From JAEEJA01 sp036343175 (GTDB lineage Bacteria > Bacillota > Clostridia > Lachnospirales > Lachnospiraceae): DNA of 64,000 nt. Each line of letters opens with the position of its first letter. The first letter of the stretch is position 1. The translations under genes and the position numbers were made by a program. The DNA lies in contig JAZASR010000007.1 in NCBI GenBank assembly GCA_036343175.1, positions 30,572 through 94,571 on the forward strand. Direction: 5' to 3'. Positions 53,186 to 60,781 of the stretch are shown here, one piece after another. The notes beneath the pieces are model-generated. The model was given only the letters and a program-made list of their open reading frames with translations, ran no database searches and was not told where the DNA came from.

Positions 53186-54187
53186 TCATTTATCATTTGC
53201 TTCAGATCTTTGACCTGACGCATCTTTCGATTTGATCCCGAACAGTGCTTTAACCATGCGTTCAGCTTCATTGCTCATAAGAGCGGCATTTATTATACCC
53301 CCGAACAGGTAGATGTACATACAGAAGTAGAGCCATACCATAAGAAGGGCGATATTTGTTGCGGTACCGTAAAATGTTGTATATTTAGTATATCTGATAA
53401 AGAAATAAGAATATATATAGGAATATAACAGCCATGCCGCAACTGATATGGCTGCGCCCGGCATCTGGAATACGAGGTTTATATGGTGATCCTTCTTATA
53501 TTTACGTTTGATAATTTTATATTCGGCAGGTGTCACATTTTTCCTCATATGCTTAACAGGTCCAAGATGATTGGGCAGGTATCTGTACATGAGCGTAAAT
53601 AATATGAACATGACGATAAATGTGACCGAGGATCTTAACTGAAGAACTATTTCCAGGATATCACTAGTATTAGGAAAATATTTTATTATCAGCATTATTA
53701 TCGTCTTGCCGAAGACCAGGACTGCAAGTGAGAATATAATGATTATTGCAAGCAGTATTGTATATATGATAGAAAGGAATCTGGACAGAAAATAGTTGCG
53801 GCGGTCCTCCGTCTTTATCTGGTAGGCGCTGTCAAGTCCATATATCAGGGCAAGCGCAGCTCTTGAACCAAGCCACAGTGCAAGGATTATGGTGATACTG
53901 GTGATAGAGGCGTCAGCAGTCTTAAATATTTCATTTACCAGGCTCTCAATGATCTTTGCAAATGTAGGAGGTAAGGCATCGTTTGCGGATTCTATAAGGT
54001 AGTCCCTTGAAAAATCTGTATATTTTATCATAGTCAGCAGGAACAGTACAAATGGAAAGAATGACAGTATCAGCATGAAAGAGGCCTGGCCGGCATTCGC
54101 GCCGATCTGGGTGTCAGAGACCTTGCTCATTATGATATTTATTGCTTTGAAGATTCTTGAAGAAAGACTGTCTTTTTTTTGATCCAT
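53186..54187 (-). CDS. YihY/BrkB family membrane protein
   Basis: The 333-residue protein has six membrane segments and the family pattern GANAGQASFMLILSFFPF near the N-terminus, later LWLGSRAALALIYGLDSAY and ALLMVWLYFCMYIYLFGG. The family was once called ribonuclease BN, wrongly; its function remains unclear. The start ATG 54187 with AAAGGAG on the minus strand is preferred over the open frame to 54253. The C-terminal 35 residues are cytosolic and charged. Confidence 0.87.
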   Translation of the reverse strand: MDQKKDSLSSRIFKAINIIMSKVSDTQIGANAGQASFMLILSFFPFVLFLLTMIKYTDFSRDYLIESANDALPPTFAKIIESLVNEIFKTADASITSITIILALWLGSRAALALIYGLDSAYQIKTEDRRNYFLSRFLSIIYTILLAIIIIFSLAVLVFGKTIIMLIIKYFPNTSDILEIVLQLRSSVTFIVMFILFTLMYRYLPNHLGPVKHMRKNVTPAEYKIIKRKYKKDHHINLVFQMPGAAISVAAWLLYSYIYSYFFIRYTKYTTFYGTATNIALLMVWLYFCMYIYLFGGIINAALMSNEAERMVKALFGIKSKDASGQRSEANDK

Positions 54188-54269
54188 CCTGATCTCCTTT
54201 ATACCTGCCGGTAATAATTTTTCTGATCTTTCAATATAGTAAACATGGGACAATGCAGCCTGCGCTTAT

Positions 54270-54311
54270 ATTCATCTGAATTAGTACTTTATTCATTTGA
54301 ATCAGTATTTT
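54270..54311. repeat. 21-bp tandem repeat upstream of the YihY gene
   Basis: Two adjoining 21-base units (attcatctgaattagtac and attcatttgaatcagtat, each followed by ttt) differ at three sites. The spacing equals two turns of DNA, as for a pair of protein-binding sites. Confidence 0.6.
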
Positions 54312-54442
54312 TTACAAAGTCACGTGATTTTAGCACATAGATCGCAATGTGTCAAAATTATGGCAGACAGGCAGCGGTCCGACAGGAAAGTACAGATGTT
54401 TAATTATACTTTTCCGGACAATTTAGTTCTTTACGGTAATCT

Positions 54443-54471
54443 TGACATTGCTATGCAAAAAGTCTACAATT
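54443..54471 (+). promoter_or_regulatory. Promoter of the GGDEF gene
   Basis: TTGACA (54443-54448) and TACAAT (54466-54471) with a 17-base spacer. The start near 54478 gives a leader of about 108 nt. Confidence 0.85.
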
Positions 54472-54492
54472 TTACCAACTATAACGTGAAAT

Positions 54493-54580
54493 GGGATATT
54501 TTATATCCCGCAGGTGTAAAATAATATTGTTAAGGAGGGTTGGCTTTACATACATCCGTGACTTCTTAAAGCCTTTTTAT
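54493..54580 (+). promoter_or_regulatory. Structured leader of the GGDEF gene with displaced Shine-Dalgarno
   Basis: The leader has a first hairpin (GGGATAT-TTT-ATATCCC, 54493-54509), a very strong AAGGAGGGT (54532-54540), and a second hairpin (GGCTTTA 54542-54548 with TAAAGCC 54567-54573) followed by five T. The ATG is at 54586. The Shine-Dalgarno is 45 bases from the ATG unless the second hairpin brings them to about 14. The second hairpin with its T run also looks like an intrinsic terminator. Confidence 0.6.
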
Positions 54581-54585
54581 ATACT

Positions 54586-56502
54586 ATGAAGAATTTTTCA
54601 AGTAAGTGGAAGCTGGTATTTACCTGTCTTTCCTGCTCAGCAGTGATTTTATGCATTATTATAATGTTTTCTATCATACTTGGAGGACATTACAGCTATC
54701 AGAAAGTGGAGCCTGAGGATAATTGGATGCTCGCGGTCACTTATCCTGCCGGTGATACGGAGGAATTCGAGCTTGAAGATACAGACGAGGTAAGCTCAAA
54801 GATAAAGCACCGTCAGAAGGGCACCAAGATCGTGCTTACCAATAAGGTCCCTGCATCAGATGATGAGACAGATACTGTATTCCTGAAAGTGTTTTCCAAT
54901 AATGCTGCAGTAACGGTAAAAGCAGGTGGTAAAGAAATATTCAGCCATGGCATGGATGATCTTAAGTATGGACATTCTATCGGTGATGGTATTTTTACAA
55001 TACCTGTTTCCGGCTCCTATTCAGGTAAAGAGCTGACTATAAGTATGGTTTCAGGCAGCAGCGGTTCATTTAAGAGTTTTACATTTCCGAGAATGTTTGA
55101 AACCGATGGTTTCATGAGTGATGAATATCTCTACAGCAATTTCTTTAACGTTGGTGCATATGGATTCATGATCCTTTTTGGCATTTTCATGACCTTTTGC
55201 GGAGCTGTCAGGATATTTTACAACCAGAACTTCACCCAGGCGCTTAACGTGGGAATATTTTCATTCTTTTCAGGAATATATGGTGCCGCCAAGCATATGT
55301 ATTTCCAGAGATTCTGCAGCAATACGCTTGACCTGGAGTATATGGAAAAGGTTGCCATGATGGCCATTCCTGTTGTATTGATCTTATACATCAGGGTTGC
55401 AATGAACGATGGCAATAAAGAGTTTGCAAAGAGGATGAAGATACTCTCCATCGCTGCGGAGTGCCTGTCATCGATCAATCTTGTGCTCATGATAGCGCAG
55501 GTCCTTTCATTCGAAGCGCTTGATGGTATATTCGTGACCTTCTATGCCGCAATGATCATTGTTGTCTTGAGATGGACCAGACTTTATGTTCAATTCAACA
55601 GGAATAATATCGTAATGATAACCGGCTATATTATATACTTTATCCTTCTCTTTATCGAAGTTGTAGGCGGATACTTCCTTTCCTTCTACAATGTTACGAT
55701 AAACTGGGCAGGAACAGGGTTCTCCTTTGGCACGATCGTCTTCCTCTGCTGTATATGCTACTCATATCTCGATAAGTATTTTTATGACTATAAGATAAAT
55801 AAAAAGAATATGGCGCTGGTCCGCATGGCTTTTACGGATGCCATGACAGGTCTCTACAACCGTGCCAAGCTTGACGAGGTCTTTTCAGGATTCAATTCAC
55901 ATGATGTTTATTCAATAATAAGTTTTGACCTTAATTACCTTAAGAGGACCAATGATAAATACGGACATAAGGCAGGAGATGCTCTGCTTATGTCATTTGT
56001 GAATATTCTTAAGAAGTCATTCTCAGACCTCGGGCCTATCTTCAGGATGGGCGGTGATGAATTCATGGTAGTTATAAGGACGAGCCCTTATAGTATTTAT
56101 GTTATGAAGGCCTTCGATACTATGAATAAGCTGATCGATGAAGAAAATAATATGGGCCATGAATATACCACCTCAGTAGCATACGGATCCGCATGCTCAG
56201 ATGAGTTTGACAGACCTACATATGATAAAGTCAACAGTCTTGCTGACAAGAGAATGTATGAGATGAAGCAGAAGATGAAGGCAGAGAATAAGGCCAAAGA
56301 TGCAGATAACAGTAATGTCGAAGATGACAGGCTTGCTGTGATGCCGTCAGAATTAAAGGCTATGGAAGAGAAGAAAAAGAGTCTCATACATCTGGGCAGA
56401 TCCGAAGAAAAGGATAATAAGGAAGCATCCAAGGATAAAGAAGATAAAGAAGATAAAAAAGATAAAAAAGATAAAAAAGATAAAAAGGGTGTTGATGAAT
56501 AA
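54586..56502 (+). CDS. Diguanylate cyclase with 7TM sensor (7TMR-DISM type)
   Basis: This protein should make cyclic di-GMP in response to an outside signal. The 638-residue chain has an N-terminal membrane anchor, an extracellular beta-rich domain (about 35-185), seven membrane segments (about 190-400), and a cytosolic GGDEF domain (DAMTGLYNRAKLDEVF, then FRMGGDEFMVV with the intact GGDEF at 489-493). The layout is that of 7TMR-DISM receptors. The I-site RxxD is not evident before GGDEF. The last 40 residues are a Lys/Asp repeat. No better ribosome site than the displaced one in the leader is seen for this ATG. Confidence 0.92.
   Translation: MKNFSSKWKLVFTCLSCSAVILCIIIMFSIILGGHYSYQKVEPEDNWMLAVTYPAGDTEEFELEDTDEVSSKIKHRQKGTKIVLTNKVPASDDETDTVFLKVFSNNAAVTVKAGGKEIFSHGMDDLKYGHSIGDGIFTIPVSGSYSGKELTISMVSGSSGSFKSFTFPRMFETDGFMSDEYLYSNFFNVGAYGFMILFGIFMTFCGAVRIFYNQNFTQALNVGIFSFFSGIYGAAKHMYFQRFCSNTLDLEYMEKVAMMAIPVVLILYIRVAMNDGNKEFAKRMKILSIAAECLSSINLVLMIAQVLSFEALDGIFVTFYAAMIIVVLRWTRLYVQFNRNNIVMITGYIIYFILLFIEVVGGYFLSFYNVTINWAGTGFSFGTIVFLCCICYSYLDKYFYDYKINKKNMALVRMAFTDAMTGLYNRAKLDEVFSGFNSHDVYSIISFDLNYLKRTNDKYGHKAGDALLMSFVNILKKSFSDLGPIFRMGGDEFMVVIRTSPYSIYVMKAFDTMNKLIDEENNMGHEYTTSVAYGSACSDEFDRPTYDKVNSLADKRMYEMKQKMKAENKAKDADNSNVEDDRLAVMPSELKAMEEKKKSLIHLGRSEEKDNKEASKDKEDKEDKKDKKDKKDKKGVDE
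56433..56486 (+). repeat. 9-bp tandem repeat at the end of the GGDEF gene
   Basis: Six near-identical 9-base units (gataaagaa, then gataaaaaa) encode DKE and DKK triplets. Copy number could change without a frame shift. Confidence 0.85.
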
Positions 56503-56503
56503 T

Positions 56504-56519
56504 TGTATACAAAAATACA
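56504..56519. promoter_or_regulatory. Operator-like dyad at the aminotransferase promoter
   Basis: TGTAT-ACAAAA-ATACA is an inverted repeat that touches the -35 box of the aminotransferase promoter. It begins 2 bases after the GGDEF stop. It resembles the dyad upstream of gdhA. Confidence 0.5.
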
Positions 56520-56548
56520 TTGACACACGTGTACAAAAATGCTATCTT
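56520..56548 (+). promoter_or_regulatory. Promoter of the aminotransferase gene
   Basis: TTGACA (56520-56525) and TATCTT (56543-56548), 17-base spacer; the leader is about 78 nt. Confidence 0.7.
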
Positions 56549-56632
56549 ATTTAAGTTGTATTTTAAATTGTCTTTTAAGGCAATGATTTGTCATTTACGG
56601 CAATAATAACAAACTTGAAAAGAGGTATTCTT

Positions 56633-57832
56633 ATGTCACTTGAGTTATCAGAGAAAGCATTAAAGGTAAAGCCATCATCTACACTTGCGATCACAGCAAG
56701 GGCAAAGGAGCTTAAGGCAGAAGGAAAAGACGTAGTGGGATTCGGAGCTGGAGAGCCGGATTTCCCTACACCTGAAAATATATGCAATGCAGCCATCAAG
56801 GCTATTCAGGATGGATTTACAAAGTATACACCTGCATCAGGCATGAAGGAGCTGAAGGCAGCTGTAGCTGATAAGTTCAAGAAATTCAACGGACTTGATT
56901 ATGAGCCTGATCAGATAGTCATCAGCAATGGTGGAAAGCATTCACTTACTAATATTTTCACAGCTCTCATAAATCCCGGAGATGAAGTCATCATCCCTGC
57001 ACCATTCTGGCTTTCTTATCCTGAGATCGTAAAGCTTGCCGGCGGTGTTCCGGTAACTGTCATGACAAATGCAGAAGAGAACTTTAAGATAAGTGCCGAT
57101 AAGCTTGAAAAGGCCATCACACCTAAGACAAAGGCTTTCGTTCTGAATACTCCTAACAATCCTACAGGTATGATCTACTCTGAGGAAGAGCTTAAAGCCC
57201 TTGCAAATGTTATCGTAAAGCATGATATCTATGTAGTATCTGATGAAATGTACGAATATCTCGTTTATAACGGAAAGAAGCATATAAGCATTGCTTCTTT
57301 CGGCAAGGATATATATGACAGGACAATTACTTGCAGCGGTCTTTCAAAGTCATACTCCATGACGGGATGGAGGATCGGATATACGGGAGCGCCTAAAGAG
57401 ATAGCAAAGCGCATGGGAAGCATTCAGTCGCATCAGACTTCAAATCCTAACTCGATCGCTCAGAAGGCTGCACTTGAGGCTCTTACCGGTGACCAGTCAT
57501 CAGTAGGCATGATGAAGGATGAGTTTGACAGGAGAAGAAAGTATATGTATGACAGGATCTCAAAGATGCCGTATGTAAAGGCAATTGAGCCTGAAGGTGC
57601 TTTCTACACATTCGTCAATGTATCAGAGGTATTCGGAAAGAAGTTTGAGGGTGAGGAAGTTACTGATGTCTATAAGATGGCAGACATTCTCATCAATAAA
57701 TTTGATACAGCAGTTGTTCCATGTGCAGATTTTGGCTTCGCTGATCATATAAGACTTTCATATGCTATCTCTATCGAACAGATCGAGAAGGGCATGGACA
57801 GGATCGAGAAATTCCTTAAGAGCCTTAATTGA
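56633..57832 (+). CDS. Pyridoxal-phosphate aminotransferase class I, aspartate aminotransferase-like
   Basis: The protein of 399 residues belongs to the Ib group of aspartate aminotransferases (AspB type), which moves the amino group between aspartate and 2-oxoglutarate. It shows FGAGEPDFPTP, NPNNPTG (as NTPNNPTGMIY), the cofactor lysine Lys239 in SGLSKSYSMTGWRIGY and the arginine region HIRLSYA. Other amino acids are possible substrates. ATG 56633 follows AAAGAGG; an upstream TTG in frame adds 15 unmatched residues. A dyad at its promoter recalls that of gdhA, whose product supplies glutamate. Confidence 0.92.
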   Translation: MSLELSEKALKVKPSSTLAITARAKELKAEGKDVVGFGAGEPDFPTPENICNAAIKAIQDGFTKYTPASGMKELKAAVADKFKKFNGLDYEPDQIVISNGGKHSLTNIFTALINPGDEVIIPAPFWLSYPEIVKLAGGVPVTVMTNAEENFKISADKLEKAITPKTKAFVLNTPNNPTGMIYSEEELKALANVIVKHDIYVVSDEMYEYLVYNGKKHISIASFGKDIYDRTITCSGLSKSYSMTGWRIGYTGAPKEIAKRMGSIQSHQTSNPNSIAQKAALEALTGDQSSVGMMKDEFDRRRKYMYDRISKMPYVKAIEPEGAFYTFVNVSEVFGKKFEGEEVTDVYKMADILINKFDTAVVPCADFGFADHIRLSYAISIEQIEKGMDRIEKFLKSLN

Positions 57833-57904
57833 CTGAAATTCTAAAACAGTTTAAAGCTGCTTAAAAACAGGATCAGTATCCTGACATTTGCATATTAAAT
57901 ACTG

Positions 57905-57956
57905 ATACAGCATATTTTAATATTTTTTTAAATACGAAAATATGCTGTATTTTTTT
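57905..57956 (+). terminator. Terminator of the aminotransferase gene
   Basis: A perfect 14-bp stem (ATACAGCATATTTT 57905-57918 with its complement 57937-57950) with an 18-base AT loop, followed by six T. Confidence 0.82.
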
Positions 57957-58001
57957 GCCCTTTTTTATGAAACCATTGTCAGCGGATTCTTAAATAGATA
58001 C

Positions 58002-58030
58002 TTGAAAGCAACCATGACTGGTGATAGTAT
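58002..58030 (+). promoter_or_regulatory. Promoter of the LacI-GH32 pair
   Basis: TTGAAA (58002-58007) and TAGTAT (58025-58030) with a 17-base spacer. Confidence 0.55.
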
Positions 58031-58041
58031 ATATGTAATCG

Positions 58042-58062
58042 ATTTCAAGATATTCGTGAAAT
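58042..58062. promoter_or_regulatory. Candidate operator of the LacI-type regulator
   Basis: ATTTCA-N9-TGAAAT is an inverted repeat (58042-58047 and 58057-58062) just downstream of the expected transcription start, where a repressor would block the polymerase. It has no central CG as in most LacI operators, so confidence is limited. Confidence 0.35.
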
Positions 58063-58084
58063 ATTATGAAAGGATATTGAATAC

Positions 58085-59074
58085 ATGGCAAATATTACTA
58101 TTAAAGATGTGGCCAGGATCGCCGGCGTATCATCTGCCAGCGTATCGAGATATTTGAATAACGGCTATTTGAGTGAAGAAAAGCGTGAAGCGGTTAAGAA
58201 GGCAATAGAAGAGACCGGATTTGTACCTTCAAGGCAGGCAAGGCTTTTACGTGCAGGCGAGACGCATTCGATAGGCGTTATCATTCCCAAAATAGATTCA
58301 GAAGGCATCAGCAGGATAGTACTCGGAATAACAGAAGTGCTTTCTGAAGCAGGATATGACGTACTGTTGGGAAATACAGGTGTAAACAGCGATAAGGAAC
58401 TTGAATATCTGAATATATTTTCAAGAGGCAACGTGGATGGGATCATTTATCTTGCCTCTTGGCTTACTCCAAAACATAAAAGGATCCTGAAGAGGTCGTC
58501 GTATCCGGTTATCGTCATAGGTCAGAAGTGCGATGAGGTGACATGCGTCTATCATGATGAAGAAGGGGCTGCAAAGGCTCTTACAGATCTGATATTGAAG
58601 CGCGGCAGGCATGACCCTGCCTGCATAGGAATTTCAGAAAAAGATCAGGCGATGGGTGCTGCGAGGATAAGGGGATTCAGAGCTTCGGTAAAGGAGCATG
58701 GACTCACGATCAGGGAAGAAAACATCATTACATGTGCTGATGATTCCATGGAAGAGGGATGCCAGAAGGCAAAGGTACTTTTTGATAATGACCCCGGTAT
58801 AGATGCTCTTTACTGTGCCTCTGATTATATTGCAGCGGGGGCAATGAAGGTGCTTAAGGAGCGGGGAATAAGGGTCCCTGATCAGATATCCGTGTGCGGT
58901 ATGGGTAACACAAGGATCTCGAGGGTCATATCGCCAAGTCTTACCACCGCCCAATATTATTATAAGACTTCGGGCGAAGAGGCGGCAAGGCTGCTGCTTG
59001 AGGATCTTAAGAAAAAGACCCTTAAAAAGAGCATACAGCTTGAGTATGAGATCATTGAAAATGAAAGCACATGA
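58085..59074 (+). CDS. LacI family transcriptional regulator
   Basis: The 329-residue protein has the LacI helix-turn-helix at the N-terminus (TIKDVARIAGVSSASVSRYL) and a periplasmic-binding-protein-like sensor domain (GVIIPKIDSEGISRIVLG to VCGMGNTRISR). It likely represses the GH32 gene, which follows after 39 bases, and relieves it on binding a fructose-containing sugar; that is inference from position. The sensor has RSSYPVIVIGQ and the C-terminal TTAQYYYKTSGEEAARLL typical of the family. AAAGGA precedes the ATG. Confidence 0.93.
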   Translation: MANITIKDVARIAGVSSASVSRYLNNGYLSEEKREAVKKAIEETGFVPSRQARLLRAGETHSIGVIIPKIDSEGISRIVLGITEVLSEAGYDVLLGNTGVNSDKELEYLNIFSRGNVDGIIYLASWLTPKHKRILKRSSYPVIVIGQKCDEVTCVYHDEEGAAKALTDLILKRGRHDPACIGISEKDQAMGAARIRGFRASVKEHGLTIREENIITCADDSMEEGCQKAKVLFDNDPGIDALYCASDYIAAGAMKVLKERGIRVPDQISVCGMGNTRISRVISPSLTTAQYYYKTSGEEAARLLLEDLKKKTLKKSIQLEYEIIENEST

Positions 59075-59113
59075 CCAGAGTTCAGTATCCCGATAATATG
59101 CAGGAGGTGCAGC

Positions 59114-60604
59114 ATGGAAACAAAAGCAGGAATGTCTTATAACGATCAGCGCCCGGAGTTTCATATTACTCCGCCGGCGGGCTGGCTCAATGACCCCAAT
59201 GGCGTATGTCAGATAAATGGTATTTATCATATCTATTTTCAATATGCCCCTTTAGATACGACAGGCCGCGGGCCTAAATGCTGGGGTGAATATATAAGCT
59301 CTGATCTTATGCATTTTACCTATAAGGGAGTATGCATATCGCCTGATACGGAGAATGATAAGAATGGCGCGTATTCAGGCTGTTCATACGTTGAGGATGG
59401 CAGACAGTATATATTCTATACAGGAAATTCATTTCTTGATGGTGATTATGACCATATTCATAAAGGGCGCGAGTCCGATGTCATTCTCTGCCGCATGAAG
59501 GACGGACGATCTGCCGGCAAGGAGATATTGCTTACAAATGCCGATTATCCTGATTTTGTTACGCAGCATGTCCGTGATCCTTTTGTTTCTGACATGGATT
59601 CTCTTTACAGGAACCCTGATGACGAATATAAGAGCGACACACTTAATGGCGGCAGATATCTTATGCTGCTCGGAGCCCGCAGCAATGATGATTCCGGCCT
59701 GATCCTGGTATATGTGTCTGATGACCTTACAAACTGGACGTATCATAACCGTATTACAACATCTGACAGCTTTGGCTATATGTGGGAATGCCCGGCAATA
59801 TTCAGACTTGAAGACCAGGTGACAAAGAAGAACAATGTATTCATTTCGTTCTGTCCGCAGGGAATAGAAGAGCTTTCCAAAGAAACACGCGGCTTTCAGA
59901 ATGAATATCAGGCTCTTTATACAGAGGCCGATAACATTCTCGAGGATATCAACGACAGGAATGATCTTGGTGTATTTCGCCAGTGGGATGCCGGTTTTGA
60001 CTTTTATGCGCCTCATATATTTAAGAATGAAGCAGGACAGTATATCCTGATAGCCTGGGCGGCAATGGATACAGATGAGTATGATAATGACCCCACAAAA
60101 GAATACGGCTGGATCCATATGCTTACCATGCCAAGACTTGTGACGCTTAAGAGCGGCAGAGTATATCAGAGTCCTCTTCCTGAATTTGAGAAAATAGTCC
60201 GTCATAGAATAGACGTCGATATATTAGAGACCGGAGACACAAATGTGTCTTATGATACCAAAATAGGAAAGAGCTGCGTTATATTCGAAGAGAGCGAAGC
60301 CTATGGCGCTTCTGTTGAGAATATTGACGGAAGGGATCTGAATGTGGTTATTGACGGCAGGGAATACAGTCATGACGAAGAGCAGATATCCTTAAGCTAC
60401 AGCTCTGAGGAAAAGACCCTTGTACTTAAGTTCGGCAGCTGTGGAAGAGGCAGGGGCGAACGAAGCCTCTATGTAGAAAAGCTTAATTCACTGGAATATT
60501 TTGTAGACAGATCTATCATAGAGATATTTGTAAATGGCGGAAGTTATACCATGACATCCAGGTTCTATATGGATTCCAAGATATTTATAAATAAAATATT
60601 CTGA
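59114..60604 (+). CDS. Glycoside hydrolase family 32, intracellular sucrose(-6-phosphate) hydrolase or fructosidase
   Basis: GH32 enzymes split sucrose, sucrose-6-phosphate or fructo-oligosaccharides. The 496-residue protein has the nucleophile block GWLNDPNG (Asp27), the RDP motif (154-156) that fixes the fructosyl group, and the acid/base glutamate in WECP (Glu225), followed by the five-bladed propeller and a C-terminal beta-sandwich ending MTSRFYMDSKIFI. There is no signal peptide, so it works inside the cell on imported sugar. AGGAGG precedes the ATG. No sugar transporter gene is adjacent. Confidence 0.94.
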   Translation: METKAGMSYNDQRPEFHITPPAGWLNDPNGVCQINGIYHIYFQYAPLDTTGRGPKCWGEYISSDLMHFTYKGVCISPDTENDKNGAYSGCSYVEDGRQYIFYTGNSFLDGDYDHIHKGRESDVILCRMKDGRSAGKEILLTNADYPDFVTQHVRDPFVSDMDSLYRNPDDEYKSDTLNGGRYLMLLGARSNDDSGLILVYVSDDLTNWTYHNRITTSDSFGYMWECPAIFRLEDQVTKKNNVFISFCPQGIEELSKETRGFQNEYQALYTEADNILEDINDRNDLGVFRQWDAGFDFYAPHIFKNEAGQYILIAWAAMDTDEYDNDPTKEYGWIHMLTMPRLVTLKSGRVYQSPLPEFEKIVRHRIDVDILETGDTNVSYDTKIGKSCVIFEESEAYGASVENIDGRDLNVVIDGREYSHDEEQISLSYSSEEKTLVLKFGSCGRGRGERSLYVEKLNSLEYFVDRSIIEIFVNGGSYTMTSRFYMDSKIFINKIF

Positions 60605-60670
60605 TATGTAAAATGTATATTTTAATAGCTTTTTGCTAATGCAGTCTGGTTAAATAAAATTCACAAATGG

Positions 60671-60699
60671 TTGAAATTCATTTCTTTTAGTGTTAATAT
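60671..60699 (+). promoter_or_regulatory. Promoter of the second chemoreceptor gene
   Basis: TTGAAA (60671-60676) and TAATAT (60694-60699), 17-base spacer, with TGT before the -10; the leader is about 75 nt. Confidence 0.6.
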
Positions 60700-60781
60700 T
60701 TAATTTAGCTATATTATTATGTAAGTTATTTTTTAATAATATGAGTAAAATATTTATTTTCACACTACGGAGGGATCAAGT

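Larger units (their letters stand above)
54188..54585. other. Divergent intergenic region between YihY and GGDEF genes
   Basis: This gap of about 400 bases has no credible gene. It holds the YihY upstream region with a 21-bp tandem repeat (54270-54311), the promoter of the GGDEF gene (54443-54471) and its structured leader (54493-54580). Confidence 0.7.
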
